From: Gnetum montanum
Lineage: Eukaryota; Streptophyta; Gnetopsida; Gnetales; Gnetaceae
NCBI GenBank assembly: GCA_015680685.1
Contig: MNCI01009017.1
Span: 894,531-958,530 of the forward strand
Reading direction: 5' to 3'
DNA length: 64,000 nucleotides
A program made the translations under genes and the position numbers. The notes below the pieces were generated by a model. It was not told the DNA's origin. It worked only from the letters and a program-made list of their open reading frames with translations, and made no database searches. Below, piece after piece: positions 46,286-56,213 of this stretch. Within the stretch, counting starts at the first letter, position 1. Every line of letters starts with the position of its first letter.

Positions 46286-47612
46286 GTGCGACCGGGAGTG
46301 CGGCGTTGGTAGACCTCTCGGAGGGTCTGTTGGAGCCCCATGTCGATGTTCCATTGGGTCTGTTTGCCTCTGGACTGAGTCTTGCTCAGTCGTCCGGGTC
46401 GGCCTTCTCCGTCCTGCACCACTGGGCTACACCCGGGTTCCTCTGGTGTGGGTTCCTTCTCCTGGTGTCATCGGGTCTTGGTGCTTCCCCTAACCACATT
46501 CACCCATTCGCCTAGGGGGGGCAGCTCGATCTTGGACTCCTTGGGGGCGACGGTTAATGGCGACGGGGGGGTTCGGGGNNNNNNNNNNNNNNNNNNNNNN
46601 NNNNNNNNNNNNNNNNNNNNNNNNNNNNNNNNNNNAGGGGGCGGGAGTTTGGAGGGGGTGGTTACCGTCAGGGGGGTTGTGTGGGTGGGGGGGCGGGGAA
46701 GGGGACAGGGGGTGGCATCTTCTGGGGGGTGCTTTGGGGGGGCAGTCTATCAGAGGGTGGGTGCATCTGGCCCTTGCAGCCCATTGTGACCCAAGCACCC
46801 CCCTCGAATATCCACCTGGCTTGGTCTCTTGGCCGCGGAGGCCTCGCTTTCTGCACCCAACAGTCCACCTCCTGGTGTCCGGGTTTCCCACAACACGCGT
46901 AGCCGGCTATTGTGCTCCCCTGGGTTGTAGCTCGACATTTGGGCCCTGGTGCAGCTTCCAGGTTTTCGAATTCAACCTGAAGTTTTTCCTCCCCATCGGG
47001 GAGTTCCAAAACGACCTCCCAGATGAGGTCCTTCTCCGCCAGCTGGCGCCAAAAGCAGAACCAGGCGAAACCCATTCGCTCCATCGACTGCGTGACACGG
47101 TCGAAGGCGATGAATTCGCCGAAGAAGCCCGCGATTTTCTACAGGAAATCCAGGTTCCAAAGTTCCCAAGGGATCCCAGAAACCCGCATCCAAATCGGGG
47201 CTCGGGTAAACAAGTCAACCTCGCGATGGGCCCTGGGACACCATGGGGTCAAGGCTAGACCCCGTGCCCTGTAGAACCACGGGCCTCCCAACAGCACCGA
47301 GTCCTTGGTTTGCTGAGAGGGGAAAATAAACAGAAGTAGGTCCGCGGATAAGCTGCGAACCCCCACTTCCCCCACCTTCCACTGCTCTTGCGCCCACCAT
47401 CGGACTAAATCCAGCCACGAGCAGGCGCCCCAAGACACAAAGCGGCCAATAAGGCTCCGCCGCATGGTTCAGACCCCCTCGAGTGGGGGCTGGGTGACCC
47501 GGAGGCGCAGGGTGTCATCGGCCCTGCAGTGGGCCTCGATGTTGCCCCCAAGCACCGGCCCCCCATCATTTCCGCGGACCAAATCATGTTCTTCATGATT
47601 CCTCTGCCCCCC
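46282..47612 (-). pseudogene. LINE D ORF1 with assembly gap
   Basis: The frame runs from about 47612 with NIEAHCRADDTLRLRV, then RRSLIGRFVSWGA, VGVRSLSADLLLFIFPSQ, GGPWFYRARGLALTPWC, IWMRVSGIPWELWNLDFL and GFFGEFIAFDRVTQSMERMG. The knuckle region is YACCGKPGHQEVDC. Here the first Cys is Tyr while the second Cys is kept, the reverse of copy C. A Pro-rich part holds the 57 unknown bases (46579-46635). The C terminus is NIDMGLQQTLREVYQRRTPG, ending at the TGA of ATGA. Stops at about 47469 and 47139. Confidence 0.75.
46579..46635. other. Assembly gap (57 N)
   Basis: Runs of N inside a G/C-tract, Pro-coding part of LINE D ORF1. Length may be nominal. Confidence 0.95.
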
Positions 47613-47802
47613 ACCGACAGTTGCTGGTGGTACGTTGGTTCTGGCCTACGGTTGCGCCTGCCGGGGCTCCTGGATCTACTCCTGCAGTTGCCCTTGCGAC
47701 TGCTCCTGCTCCTGCTCTAGCGGCTATTGTTGCTCCTGTTCCTGCTCCTGCTTCTCCTGTTGCTTCTCCATTCAACCTCCTTTGACCCTAACCCAAAAAA
47801 AA

Positions 47803-48145
47803 AACATTCAACCACCACCCTCTCAATAAATGTTGCACCAACAGCGCCTTATGCATGATGAGCCACCCAAAAGCCTTAAGCTTCATGAGGAGCCTCCCTT
47901 GCCAAATATCATTCCACCTTACCTCTAGTAGATGCATAGCCTTAATCACCTCCAACGGTTGTTCCCCCAACATCACCTTAGCCTCCATCTTCGTAGCATG
48001 CTGGCACATATTCTTCCATAAGCATGATTTCCCCACTTCAGCCGCCCACATGCAATATTTCTACTACAACAACCTAACCCACAGCACTTGTCCCTCTTCA
48101 TGTTCCAACATTCTATTGACAAGCCACTACAGGCCCAACTTTACT
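47803..48145 (-). pseudogene. Outer LINE, RT C-terminus and first half of zf-RVT (piece 2)
   Basis: The minus strand reads AAEVGKSCLWKNMCQHATKM, then DIWQGRLLMKLKAFGWLIMH, KALLVQHLLRGWWLNV. It is the part of zf-RVT that precedes NTICPLC at 31400. Its other end abuts the direct 3' piece at about 48145, the inversion junction of twin priming. Confidence 0.7.
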
Positions 48146-48386
48146 TCATCTTTGTTTGGGGTCGGGTTTTGGGTTGGGCAATGCAAGGCAATGTGTTTCT
48201 TGGCGCTACATTTGTTTAGGCTTCCTTCTTGTTAATGTGCGATTTTTGGGGGTTTGGGGTTGCTATTAACAAGTGTGGCATTCAAAGTGCTGCTTGTTTT
48301 GATAGTTTGGCTATTTTGCTTGGGCTATGCCCCATGTACATAAACAATTTTTTGGATTAATTCATCTCAATTTTTCTCAAAAAAAA

Positions 48387-48405
48387 AAGAGATAGAGAGA
48401 TCATT
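48387..48405. repeat. 19-bp target-site duplication of the nested LINE complex, right
   Basis: AAGAGATAGAGAGATCATT directly after the A run, identical to 29724-29742. Confidence 0.75.
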
Positions 48406-48950
48406 TATAGTTTGCACTTCATGTTAGCAAAGTGTGCATGTTTTCTTTTAAATAATGCTACATTGATGCAGATAATCTTTTGACAATATTTTATTCATAG
48501 GCTAAGAAAATAATCATGCAGTTGATTGGAAACGATGCAAGATCATAAGCCCTTTTAGTCAAATGAATCTATTAAATCATTTTCAAGATGATTTACATAC
48601 ATTGCAACCAAGCTTTGATTTTTCTCCAACCCCCACCATAATGGTGATCTATTTAAAATTGGTGATACATTAATAGAAGGGTATCCACCATACAAATATT
48701 TTGCATGCATAATTTAAGCTCATGATTTACCTAAAGTATAAAGCAATGAAACAGTTTTTCTTAAAATGACTTCATTAATATTTTCCAAGCTTCTCAAATC
48801 AAATCATTCTTGTTTCCAAAGCATACATACATGCTCCCAACTAAAAGTATGGAAGGAATGTTGTTATGACAAAGACTAAAGATATGAATATTCTTGCTTT
48901 TCAATCCACTAAGTGATAGTGAATGGAGCTTTCAAACATGAGTAAAAGTA
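48406..48950. other. Spacer, no gene recognised
   Basis: AT-rich sequence, the right continuation of the site hit by the LINE complex. No domain or repeat seen. Confidence 0.35.
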
Positions 48951-49039
48951 CATGTCAGAGGCCAACAGCAAAACAAGATCCCGAGAGCTCTCTACAGCAG
49001 AAATTTCAGCTTCAAACTCATCAATTTTGGCCACCACAA

Positions 49040-50340
49040 TTAAGACCACAAGTGAGAGAGTGGTCATGTTGTAATACCACAGGTCATGGTATATGACGAC
49101 AAATCATGGTGACTGACCACATGTCGTGGTTAGGTTGTGCTGCAATTCCACAAGCTAACTGCAAGTTGTGGTGCTACAAAACAAAGAGAAAATGATTCCT
49201 GAGCAAACCACAAGTTGGAGCAATTTCACTCCAATATTAAATCACCTTGCAATACTAAATCCATATATCATGAAAAGACAATTAATTTGCTAGAAAACAA
49301 GAAAACTAGCTATCTTCAATTATTCAAAAGAGAAAATTACAACAGGGCTCCCTACAAAACATCCAAAACCTCCCAAAACACTCAAATGATGTTGCAGAGC
49401 ATGAGGCTCTACAACCACACAATGGTTGTTCTCAATGCAAGATACAACCAATAGAGAGAGTCTCTTCCACAACCTGGAACTGAGATCTCAACTCACAAGA
49501 CTCAAGAGACACCAAGCCAATAGTCACTCTCTTAACCAAAAGCTACAAACACACACATGCACTTTTCGCATGTGCTCTCTTGACATCTCATGACATCTCA
49601 CTCACATCTCTCTATGGTACAAGCATAAAACACAATCTCTCTATGGTAGCTCAGACATCTTAGCACATCTGGAGACGTCTTCAACTAAGATGTCTCCACA
49701 CTTGTGAGACTTCTCATCAAACGCTTGAGACATCTCATGCATTTTTGAGATGTCACCACACTTGTGAGACTTCTCGTCTAACATTTGAGACATCTCATGC
49801 ATTTTTGAGACGTCTCACCTAAGACATTTGTCAAAAATCCAAGGCATCTCCTACAAGCTCTCAACTCATTCCAAACATCTCCTATCTTCAAAGGTGTCTT
49901 TCCTAAGAGCCCAAATCTCAAACAAGATAACTTCAAGACCTCCAAGATGTCTCCATGGAGCCCAAAACCTGCAAAAACACACACATAGAAAAAGACCAAG
50001 GGGATTGGAAGAGGTGTCTGTAAACCACGAGTGGACCACAAGTCATGGTCAAGTTGTTGTGAACATCTTGGCCTCCTTGTATCTTCTATGTACTTCAAAG
50101 TTTGTCCATGAAGCAACCAAAAGTCATGGGGCCTTTAAAAAATAGACCACGAGTGTACCAAGAGGCATGGTCAAGAAGAATCTACTCACCACAAGTTGTG
50201 GTAAGGTCATGGTGTACTAGAACTACTCACCACGAGTTGTGGTGAGGTCATGGCTTTTGAAAATCTACAAAAATGCTTGACACAAGTTGTGCTCAAGTCG
50301 TGGTGAGGTCATGGTAAAGTTGTGGTTCTACAGAAAAAAA
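49040..50340. repeat. Recurring palindrome-like words (CACAAGTTGTGG and GAGACATCTC types)
   Basis: Around 49075-49175 and 50010-50330 variants of CCACAAGTTGTGG, CACGAGTTGTGGT and TCATGGT recur about every 15-40 bases in both orientations. Between them, 49560-49870 repeats GAGACATCTCATGCATTTTT, GACTTCTC and GAGATGTC. The spacers are not conserved. Confidence 0.7.
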
Positions 50341-51120
50341 CAATTGGCTGAAAAACAAATTTTGGATGCAATGTGGGTAAACTTAAGGACTCAAGTCACT
50401 CAAACAAGCATGGAAACATGTTCCAAAGCCTCTTGACATGCTGAGGCAAGCTTGGATTGAAAGAAAAACATCAAATACATGTCCAATTCTTCAAATGTGT
50501 GCAACATGCACAAAACCCATGAAGACATGTATAAACCCTCAAATCCTCACTCAAATGACACCAAATGCTCTTAGAAACTAAAAATAAACATGAGAGATGG
50601 CACACACAAGCTAGAGAAGCTTGGCACAAGCTCATGCAAAGAGAGATATGAACTTTTACATATGATTAACCTGAAAGGGGCTGAAACCCTTCAACATAAA
50701 CATGAAACAAGAGGGAAAATAACTTCAATCTTCAAATTGGGAGTGAATCCCATGAAATAAAGCATCAAACTACTTCTAAATCCTTAAATATTTCATTGGA
50801 AACATGAGAGAATATGCGATTATGCAATTAACTTTAGAAACTTGAAAGAACATGAAACCTATAAGAAACTTGTGAGAATGCATGTAAATGTGAGAAACTA
50901 TGAGAACTTGAGAAAAGAACCCATGGAAGGGGGATTCACCCCTTAAGATGAGAGAACTATGCTGCAAAAATGCAAGAAAGGAAAGGGGTTGAAGCTAGGA
51001 GAGCTTCAACCAAGTACTGAACACTTGCACAAGAACACTCATAATTAAAGGAAAGGAAGAGCTTATATTCACTTCAATTCAGCAATGAAAGGCAAGTTAC
51101 AATGGGAGGAGTTCACCCCT

Positions 51121-51128
51121 ATTTATAA
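51121..51128 (-). promoter_or_regulatory. TATA box of LTR-like block c
   Basis: TATAAATA on the minus strand followed by GGGGTGAACTCC; compare 12948-12955. Confidence 0.45.
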
Positions 51129-52504
51129 GTTTTTGTGGAGGATTTTGCCTCTTTGAGCATGAGCCACACATGAAGGCTCTTGGCCCTTTTTTTCTCTTTT
51201 AAAATTTGTTCTTAACCTAACCTTTTAGGACCCTTTTTATTTAAACAACAACACTTATAACACCTATTACATCAAAGTAAAGACATCAACACGAAATTAA
51301 AAACCAGCTCTATATTCTACTCTACTCAACATCAAAGAGAAATGAAAATGGAGAAGTTGGAGATGCACATTCACACTATTTCTAATAGTACATAGAAAGT
51401 GCCTGGAGAGTTGATCATAGGCCTGCTTGAGACAACAATTTTTCTTAAGCTAAAACTATGGCAACCTTCCACATGAATAAACGATAGAGCAAAAGAGGAG
51501 AAACAGAAGTTTGACCCAAGTCATCTTCAAATTCACATTGCTCTAAGATGTATTACAATGAGGCCTATGGCCTCAATTTATAGTTGAGAAGAGGGGAGAA
51601 CTTTGCTGCACTTGGTATCTCCTACATAAAAACTCTATTAGTCTATTCTTTCCTTTTAGAGATATTTACTCTAACTTAGCCTTTTCTGTGCTACTTTCTT
51701 CTACTTTTCATGGCTTTCTAGCCTTCTTCTCGGTACATGTCTTTAAACTAATGAAACTTCTAACATATAGACTTTGGAATCTTGACTAAATAACAAAGAC
51801 AAAGTTTGGGCATTGCCCAAAAACTTGACATACTTGACCCTGCTGCTTAAATCTTCAACTCGATGATTAATCCTGTCCACCTAGCCTAGTGCGTCCCAAT
51901 CAGTTTCTTAGGCTTTTTTAAACCTCTTACCTTCTAATGAAATGGACAACCACATAGTAACAATTAACCATTAGATTAGTTAATAGCTGACTACAACCAG
52001 CTATTAGATATTGACGCACCAAAGTAAATCAATTGAAACTCTAGCCCTGATTCTGTCCTCCAAGTCACCTGCAGCTATGTTCACAAAGTCAACCCACTAA
52101 GCTGAATTATGCAAATACTCATCATTAACACCTTTACAAATGGTGGTTTGAAAAAACTCCAGAGTTACCTCAAAATATATGATTTTCCAGAGCCTAATGG
52201 GTATATAGATCCAATAATCCTTGTAAAAATTTATTTTTAAATTCATTAAATCAATGTTTAGTTCCAAAATCCAAATCACCATAGAACAAATTGTCTACAT
52301 CCTTTTGATTGTTGGTATCTTGGATGGTGATGAACATAGATAAATCAACCAAAGACAATGTTAACCATGACAGAAATAAGATAACTTAACAATTATAGCT
52401 AGGACAGTCCACAATAACACCAATGTTAGAATTCACACGCAACTATCAATGCCCAATGCACTTTTCAAAATTTTCATTTTTTTAAACATGTATAATAGGC
52501 ATGT

Positions 52505-52620
52505 TTGGTTAGTGAGGCATAACTAACTTGGTTAGACCATATGGCTTGTGATTTCCAAGTGACAGGTTTGATCCCAAGGGGTATGCAAGACACATACAAA
52601 CCTGAGGACATGATCATAAA
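52505..52620 (+). repeat. tRNA-like SINE head, family 3
   Basis: GAGGCATAACTAACTTGGTTAG (A-box-like) is followed about 35 bases on by CAGGTTTGATCCC, a good B-box, and then CACATACAAACCTGAGGAC. There is only one copy in the window. It is not a tRNA gene, since no acceptor stem or full cloverleaf forms around it. Confidence 0.45.
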
Positions 52621-54139
52621 ATCTACATTCAGGCTATAGCATCAGATATACAGCTAGCCATAAAAAATTATCATCACCTACCTTAATGGTTAGCCTGTAT
52701 AGATGGGATAAAGACACCATGATAATAATAGGTATATCTTATGATGGTCAGCATCTCAACCATAGCCTCAACTCTCATAGTCACGTCTCAATTATGGTCT
52801 AACCTCCCTCAATCAATTCTTACCAGTGACCTAACCTCTCATGATTTAAAATAAAACCGCAAGAATTTTTTCTGTAACTTTAAATGTTTAACACTATTAC
52901 GCTTTGATACAAAGACCACCCCACCAAGCATAGTTGTAGAGCCAAGTTGACCATATGATAATCAATTTCAAGAATAAAGAACAACATAAATGGCTCCAAA
53001 ACAAGATTCACCATGGTTTGCATGTGTTGATCACCAAGTAATGCCCTGGCCAATGGGATATCATAGGTACTCGTCTATGATATCATGCACAACATAATCC
53101 ATGGCCTCTTTTATTATTCAAGGCATCTCCAATGACCACGGCAAACTTCTAACTGCATCATAATGAGTATATAATTCGCTATAAAGCTTGGCTGCAGCTC
53201 CAAAAAATTTTGGCGTTAAAGGACCAGCTTCCTACTTCGGTTGCTTGGCTACGGGTGTAGAAGACAACAATCTTTCATGTGTTATACCACACTTTCCCCT
53301 CACCATTTAATATGGTATAAAACAACAAAATAAAACAAAGCAACCATTGATAGAATTAAACAAAATTGATAATTCTAACATTAACAGACCATTAATTAAC
53401 TAAATTAACAAATAAAGAACCTGTTATGAGTAGACACAAGCATAAACAAAGTGTCGCAGCCATAAATACAGAAAAACCACACAATCAACATGCCAACAAT
53501 GAGCTCTGAGATTCCTAAAGTGCCAAGGCTTGCAAATATAGGCTCAGCAATTCACAACAATTTCAACTGTGAATCATGGTAATAACCTTCTCCCATGGTT
53601 TGACATCAATCATAGAGATTGACCAAGCAACTAACCTGTTATGATATCATGTGAAGAATTTAAGGCGCACAGGAATGTTAACCAACTTGCTTGACATGAA
53701 CAAATTATGAGTTCAACGTGATTCTATTCTATTCTATTCTAAGTCAAATCACAGAAAGAATGAACATCGTAGACATAGAAGCTCAAGGTTAAAGAATATA
53801 AATGCCACAATGAAGTGGCAAATCCACAAACAGGTAGAGAGAGCAATGAAAAATGTCTGAGAATTCAATATAAAGTTAAACTATGAGCAAGTGAGCCATG
53901 GATATACAACTCCACAATAATAGCATATATCGGTAGAAATGACAAACATCAAAGAGGACTGTAAACGCAAAGCTATAACTATATGTTGAATAACCAATGA
54001 ACCAAACACTAAACCGTGTCCAAAATACACCATGGTTTGTAATCACAGCGGACAACCACCATGATTGACATACACGGTTGGTGACAACCACTGGAATTGA
54101 CGCCACCACTAATCACCACACACTATTTATGTGATATGG

Positions 54140-54300
54140 ATTAAATGATTTTTATGACTCCATGTTCCTCTCTTTTATACCTTCATAGGAAAAGTTATAA
54201 CTCTTTAGTCATAACTTATATCCTTTAGTTAATAGCTAACAACCATCTTTAGTTTGTATAAACTACTACCACAACATGTAGACACATCAAGCAAGCTTTA
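54140..54300 (+). repeat. Dispersed repeat shared with 29465-29600
   Basis: CTTCATAGGAAAAGTTAT, CTCTTTAGTCATAAC and TTTAGTTAATAGCTAACAAC in the same order as at 29465. Type unknown. Confidence 0.55.
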
Positions 54301-56213
54301 ACATGGCATGTTGAGGTTGCTAATAACCCAAAATCCCTAGTAGCTGTTATCCCAGACAGCTGAAATGACTTACTCAGGGTTGGAATGGTTTTCTCTATAC
54401 TAAGACTTAGTCCCATCCCTCACCCCTAGCCTCCCTTCCCTTTTTTGACTGGTATGTAGAAATGTTGGGTACTACTTCACGATGGAACAGGAGACGAATC
54501 TTAGTAATAGTTCAGAGATCACTGAGGCTTCAGCTATCTTACATTGACTTACTTTTATTCTGTAATGTCTTTTGGAGACCTCATTGAGGTGAGCAATCAA
54601 AATTAGCTACTAACATTAACTATGCCACATTGTAACTATTAATATGCCTTTGCAGTATTAATAGAGTAATTCGGTTTCTTGAAGTTAAATTATTCTTTCC
54701 AAGTCACACTTACGATTTTAAATTAGCTATAACCTCTATCTAGCTTCGGTTTCATGGACTAGTGCAGACTCATAGTCTTATGTATCCCTCTAGGCATTGG
54801 GTCATGACATTTAGCAAATGTTAGACTCACAAGACTATACCATTATCTTAAATTTGTTACAAAAGCCATGCTACTTATTACTGACAGAAGCCACCAACTG
54901 AAATATCCACTATCCAATTGCAAGGCATTACCATTATGGATGAATTCTACGCAATTCAATAACAAAAAGAAGGTGCATGTACCTTTTTTGCCCATTCAAA
55001 AACTTGTTGGATGATCAAGCATCTGCAAAATGAACCAAGTTGTGTTAAAAATAAAATAAAATCTCCTCTCCTTGAATGCACAAACATTTAAAAAAGCCTG
55101 TAGTTAAGGCTACCTTAAAATGGGACTCACAAGAAATTCAATGATGCTAAGGCGAGTTCCATTAATTGAGACAAAAAGTTCTCATATTTCTACATTGAAT
55201 GGAGGCTTCAAGAATGCCCTGCAGACTTGCAATGTGAGATCATAACACAGCAGGCACAACTACAAAGATGTTGTGAAGTTATTCTCTTATTGATTTGACT
55301 CAGAAAACCACTACCAACCAATGCCATTTACGAATTAGTTCTTTCAATAACCAACAGCAGTACTGATATAAAACTATACCAATATCCACAGAAACTTCAT
55401 GTAAAGCATAAAACAAGCCCATTTATTTGAATGAAACATGCAATCTTTTCAGGACAACTGACTCGAATGATATAACTGCCTGAACAAGGTATAGATATAC
55501 ACAACTTCTCTTCTAACATCAGTCTTCATTGTTCTAAACAATATCAGACTTAATCCTTTTCCTTGCTATTTCTATGCAAGGTTTTGGAGACCACAGGATG
55601 ACAAATCGCTGTGGGCAAACATGAATCGGTGTAATATTAACCTAGCATATTTTCATGGATCCAAGCTTTCGATCACTTTGTCAAACAATCGGATAGCATC
55701 AGCCAAACTGTTAGTTTTTGCAAGCATCCAAGCACTATGGTATGTTCTGATAAACCATGTCAGATTTGACAGTTTTTGTAAAACCTGGAAAGACACATTC
55801 TCCGATCAACAACAAACAATTATTATCTCATTAATGAGGCTTGTCATTTTATGAATCATTTATATCATACTCCATCCTATAAACGAGCAAGAAACACATG
55901 CATATCACCACAAAAAATATTCATTCGTTTTGTTTGAAAGACGCTTACTATTTGGCAAGAACTCTAATACATTCAGTCATGTTCCTACCTATCCACCATT
56001 TTATTCAGTACTGACCTCATCTCTTCTAATATGAATGATAAGATGATGCAAAGCCATTGCGCAAAGCATTCACCCATTCTATTGACTATTCCTCTTATAT
56101 TCTTAAGATATCTGATGAAGTCAGACATCTGTCTATCTGGCAATATATACTAAACAATGAAATTTACATTCAAGAATCACTACCTCAAGCAAAATAGTTC
56201 TATCAAGAATGCA

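Larger units (their letters stand above)
41419..47765 (-). mobile_element. LINE copy D, near full-length, J-domain subfamily
   Basis: Minus strand, with its polyA as a T run at 41419-41441 beside the end of copy C. From 5' to 3' it has a purine-rich 5' UTR (about 47765-47610, GGAGCA-type repeats), ORF1, ORF2, coiled coil, J domain and 3' UTR. It is similar to copy C along its whole length (for example GLEIN, KSTAHF or KSSAHF, IKNQVVQ, GHWAN) but clearly diverged. A 57-base assembly gap lies in ORF1. The right end is approximate and no target duplication was found. Confidence 0.8.
31413..47811. repeat. Target-site duplications of the inner insertion
   Basis: AACATTCAA occurs at 31413-31421 and 47803-47811. 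The right copy follows a ten-A run (about 47793-47804). Everything between interrupts the outer LINE within zf-RVT. Host sequence on both sides continues the same reading frame. Confidence 0.75.
29743..48386 (+). mobile_element. Outer LINE of the nested complex, twin-primed, split by a 16.4-kb insertion
   Basis: Identical 19-bp duplications flank this span, and its right end is a LINE 3' end with an A run. The outer element has an inverted (minus) part in two pieces, 29743-31421 and about 47803-48145. A direct 3' piece follows, about 48146-48386, ending CATCTCAATTTTTCTC plus polyA. Inverted 5' sequence next to a direct 3' end is the classic result of twin priming. The two inverted pieces meet inside the zf-RVT domain: WWLNV ends one and NTICPLC starts the other, in frame, once the intervening insertion is ignored. 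Confidence 0.7.
48950..51385 (-). mobile_element. LTR-like block c with word repeats
   Basis: The minus-strand TATA box TATAAATAGGGGTG (51121-51128) is followed by GCATTCTCACAAG- and TTCTCTCATC-type text as in blocks a and b. The presumed LTR start is ATAGTGTGAATGTG near 51381. Downstream (minus sense) lies the word-repeat region 49040-50340. No protein-coding trace is seen. The left end is not determined, and the block may be an LTR plus untranslated leader. Confidence 0.4.
51386..56213. other. Spacer, no gene recognised
   Basis: AT-rich. A further minus-strand TATA-like CTATAAATTGAGG (about 51570-51582) may belong to another LTR remnant. A SINE-like head (52505) and a dispersed repeat (54140-54300) are listed separately. 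53715-53742 has a short TTCTA microsatellite. The last ~220 bases are probably the 3' UTR of the PPR gene, with AATAAA (minus) at 56000-56005. Confidence 0.35.

Noticed and set aside
46557-47258. 233-codon plus-strand open frame
   Set aside because: Runs through the N gap and is antisense to LINE D ORF1.
47769-47813. CATTCAACC repeated on both sides of the A run as the target duplication of a tiny insertion
   Set aside because: The in-frame join of zf-RVT with 31.4 kb shows that the duplication pairs with 31413-31421; the nearby copy at 47769 is probably chance or microhomology.
52505-52620. tRNA gene
   Set aside because: A- and B-box-like motifs are present but no cloverleaf with a paired acceptor stem can be drawn; a SINE head is more likely.
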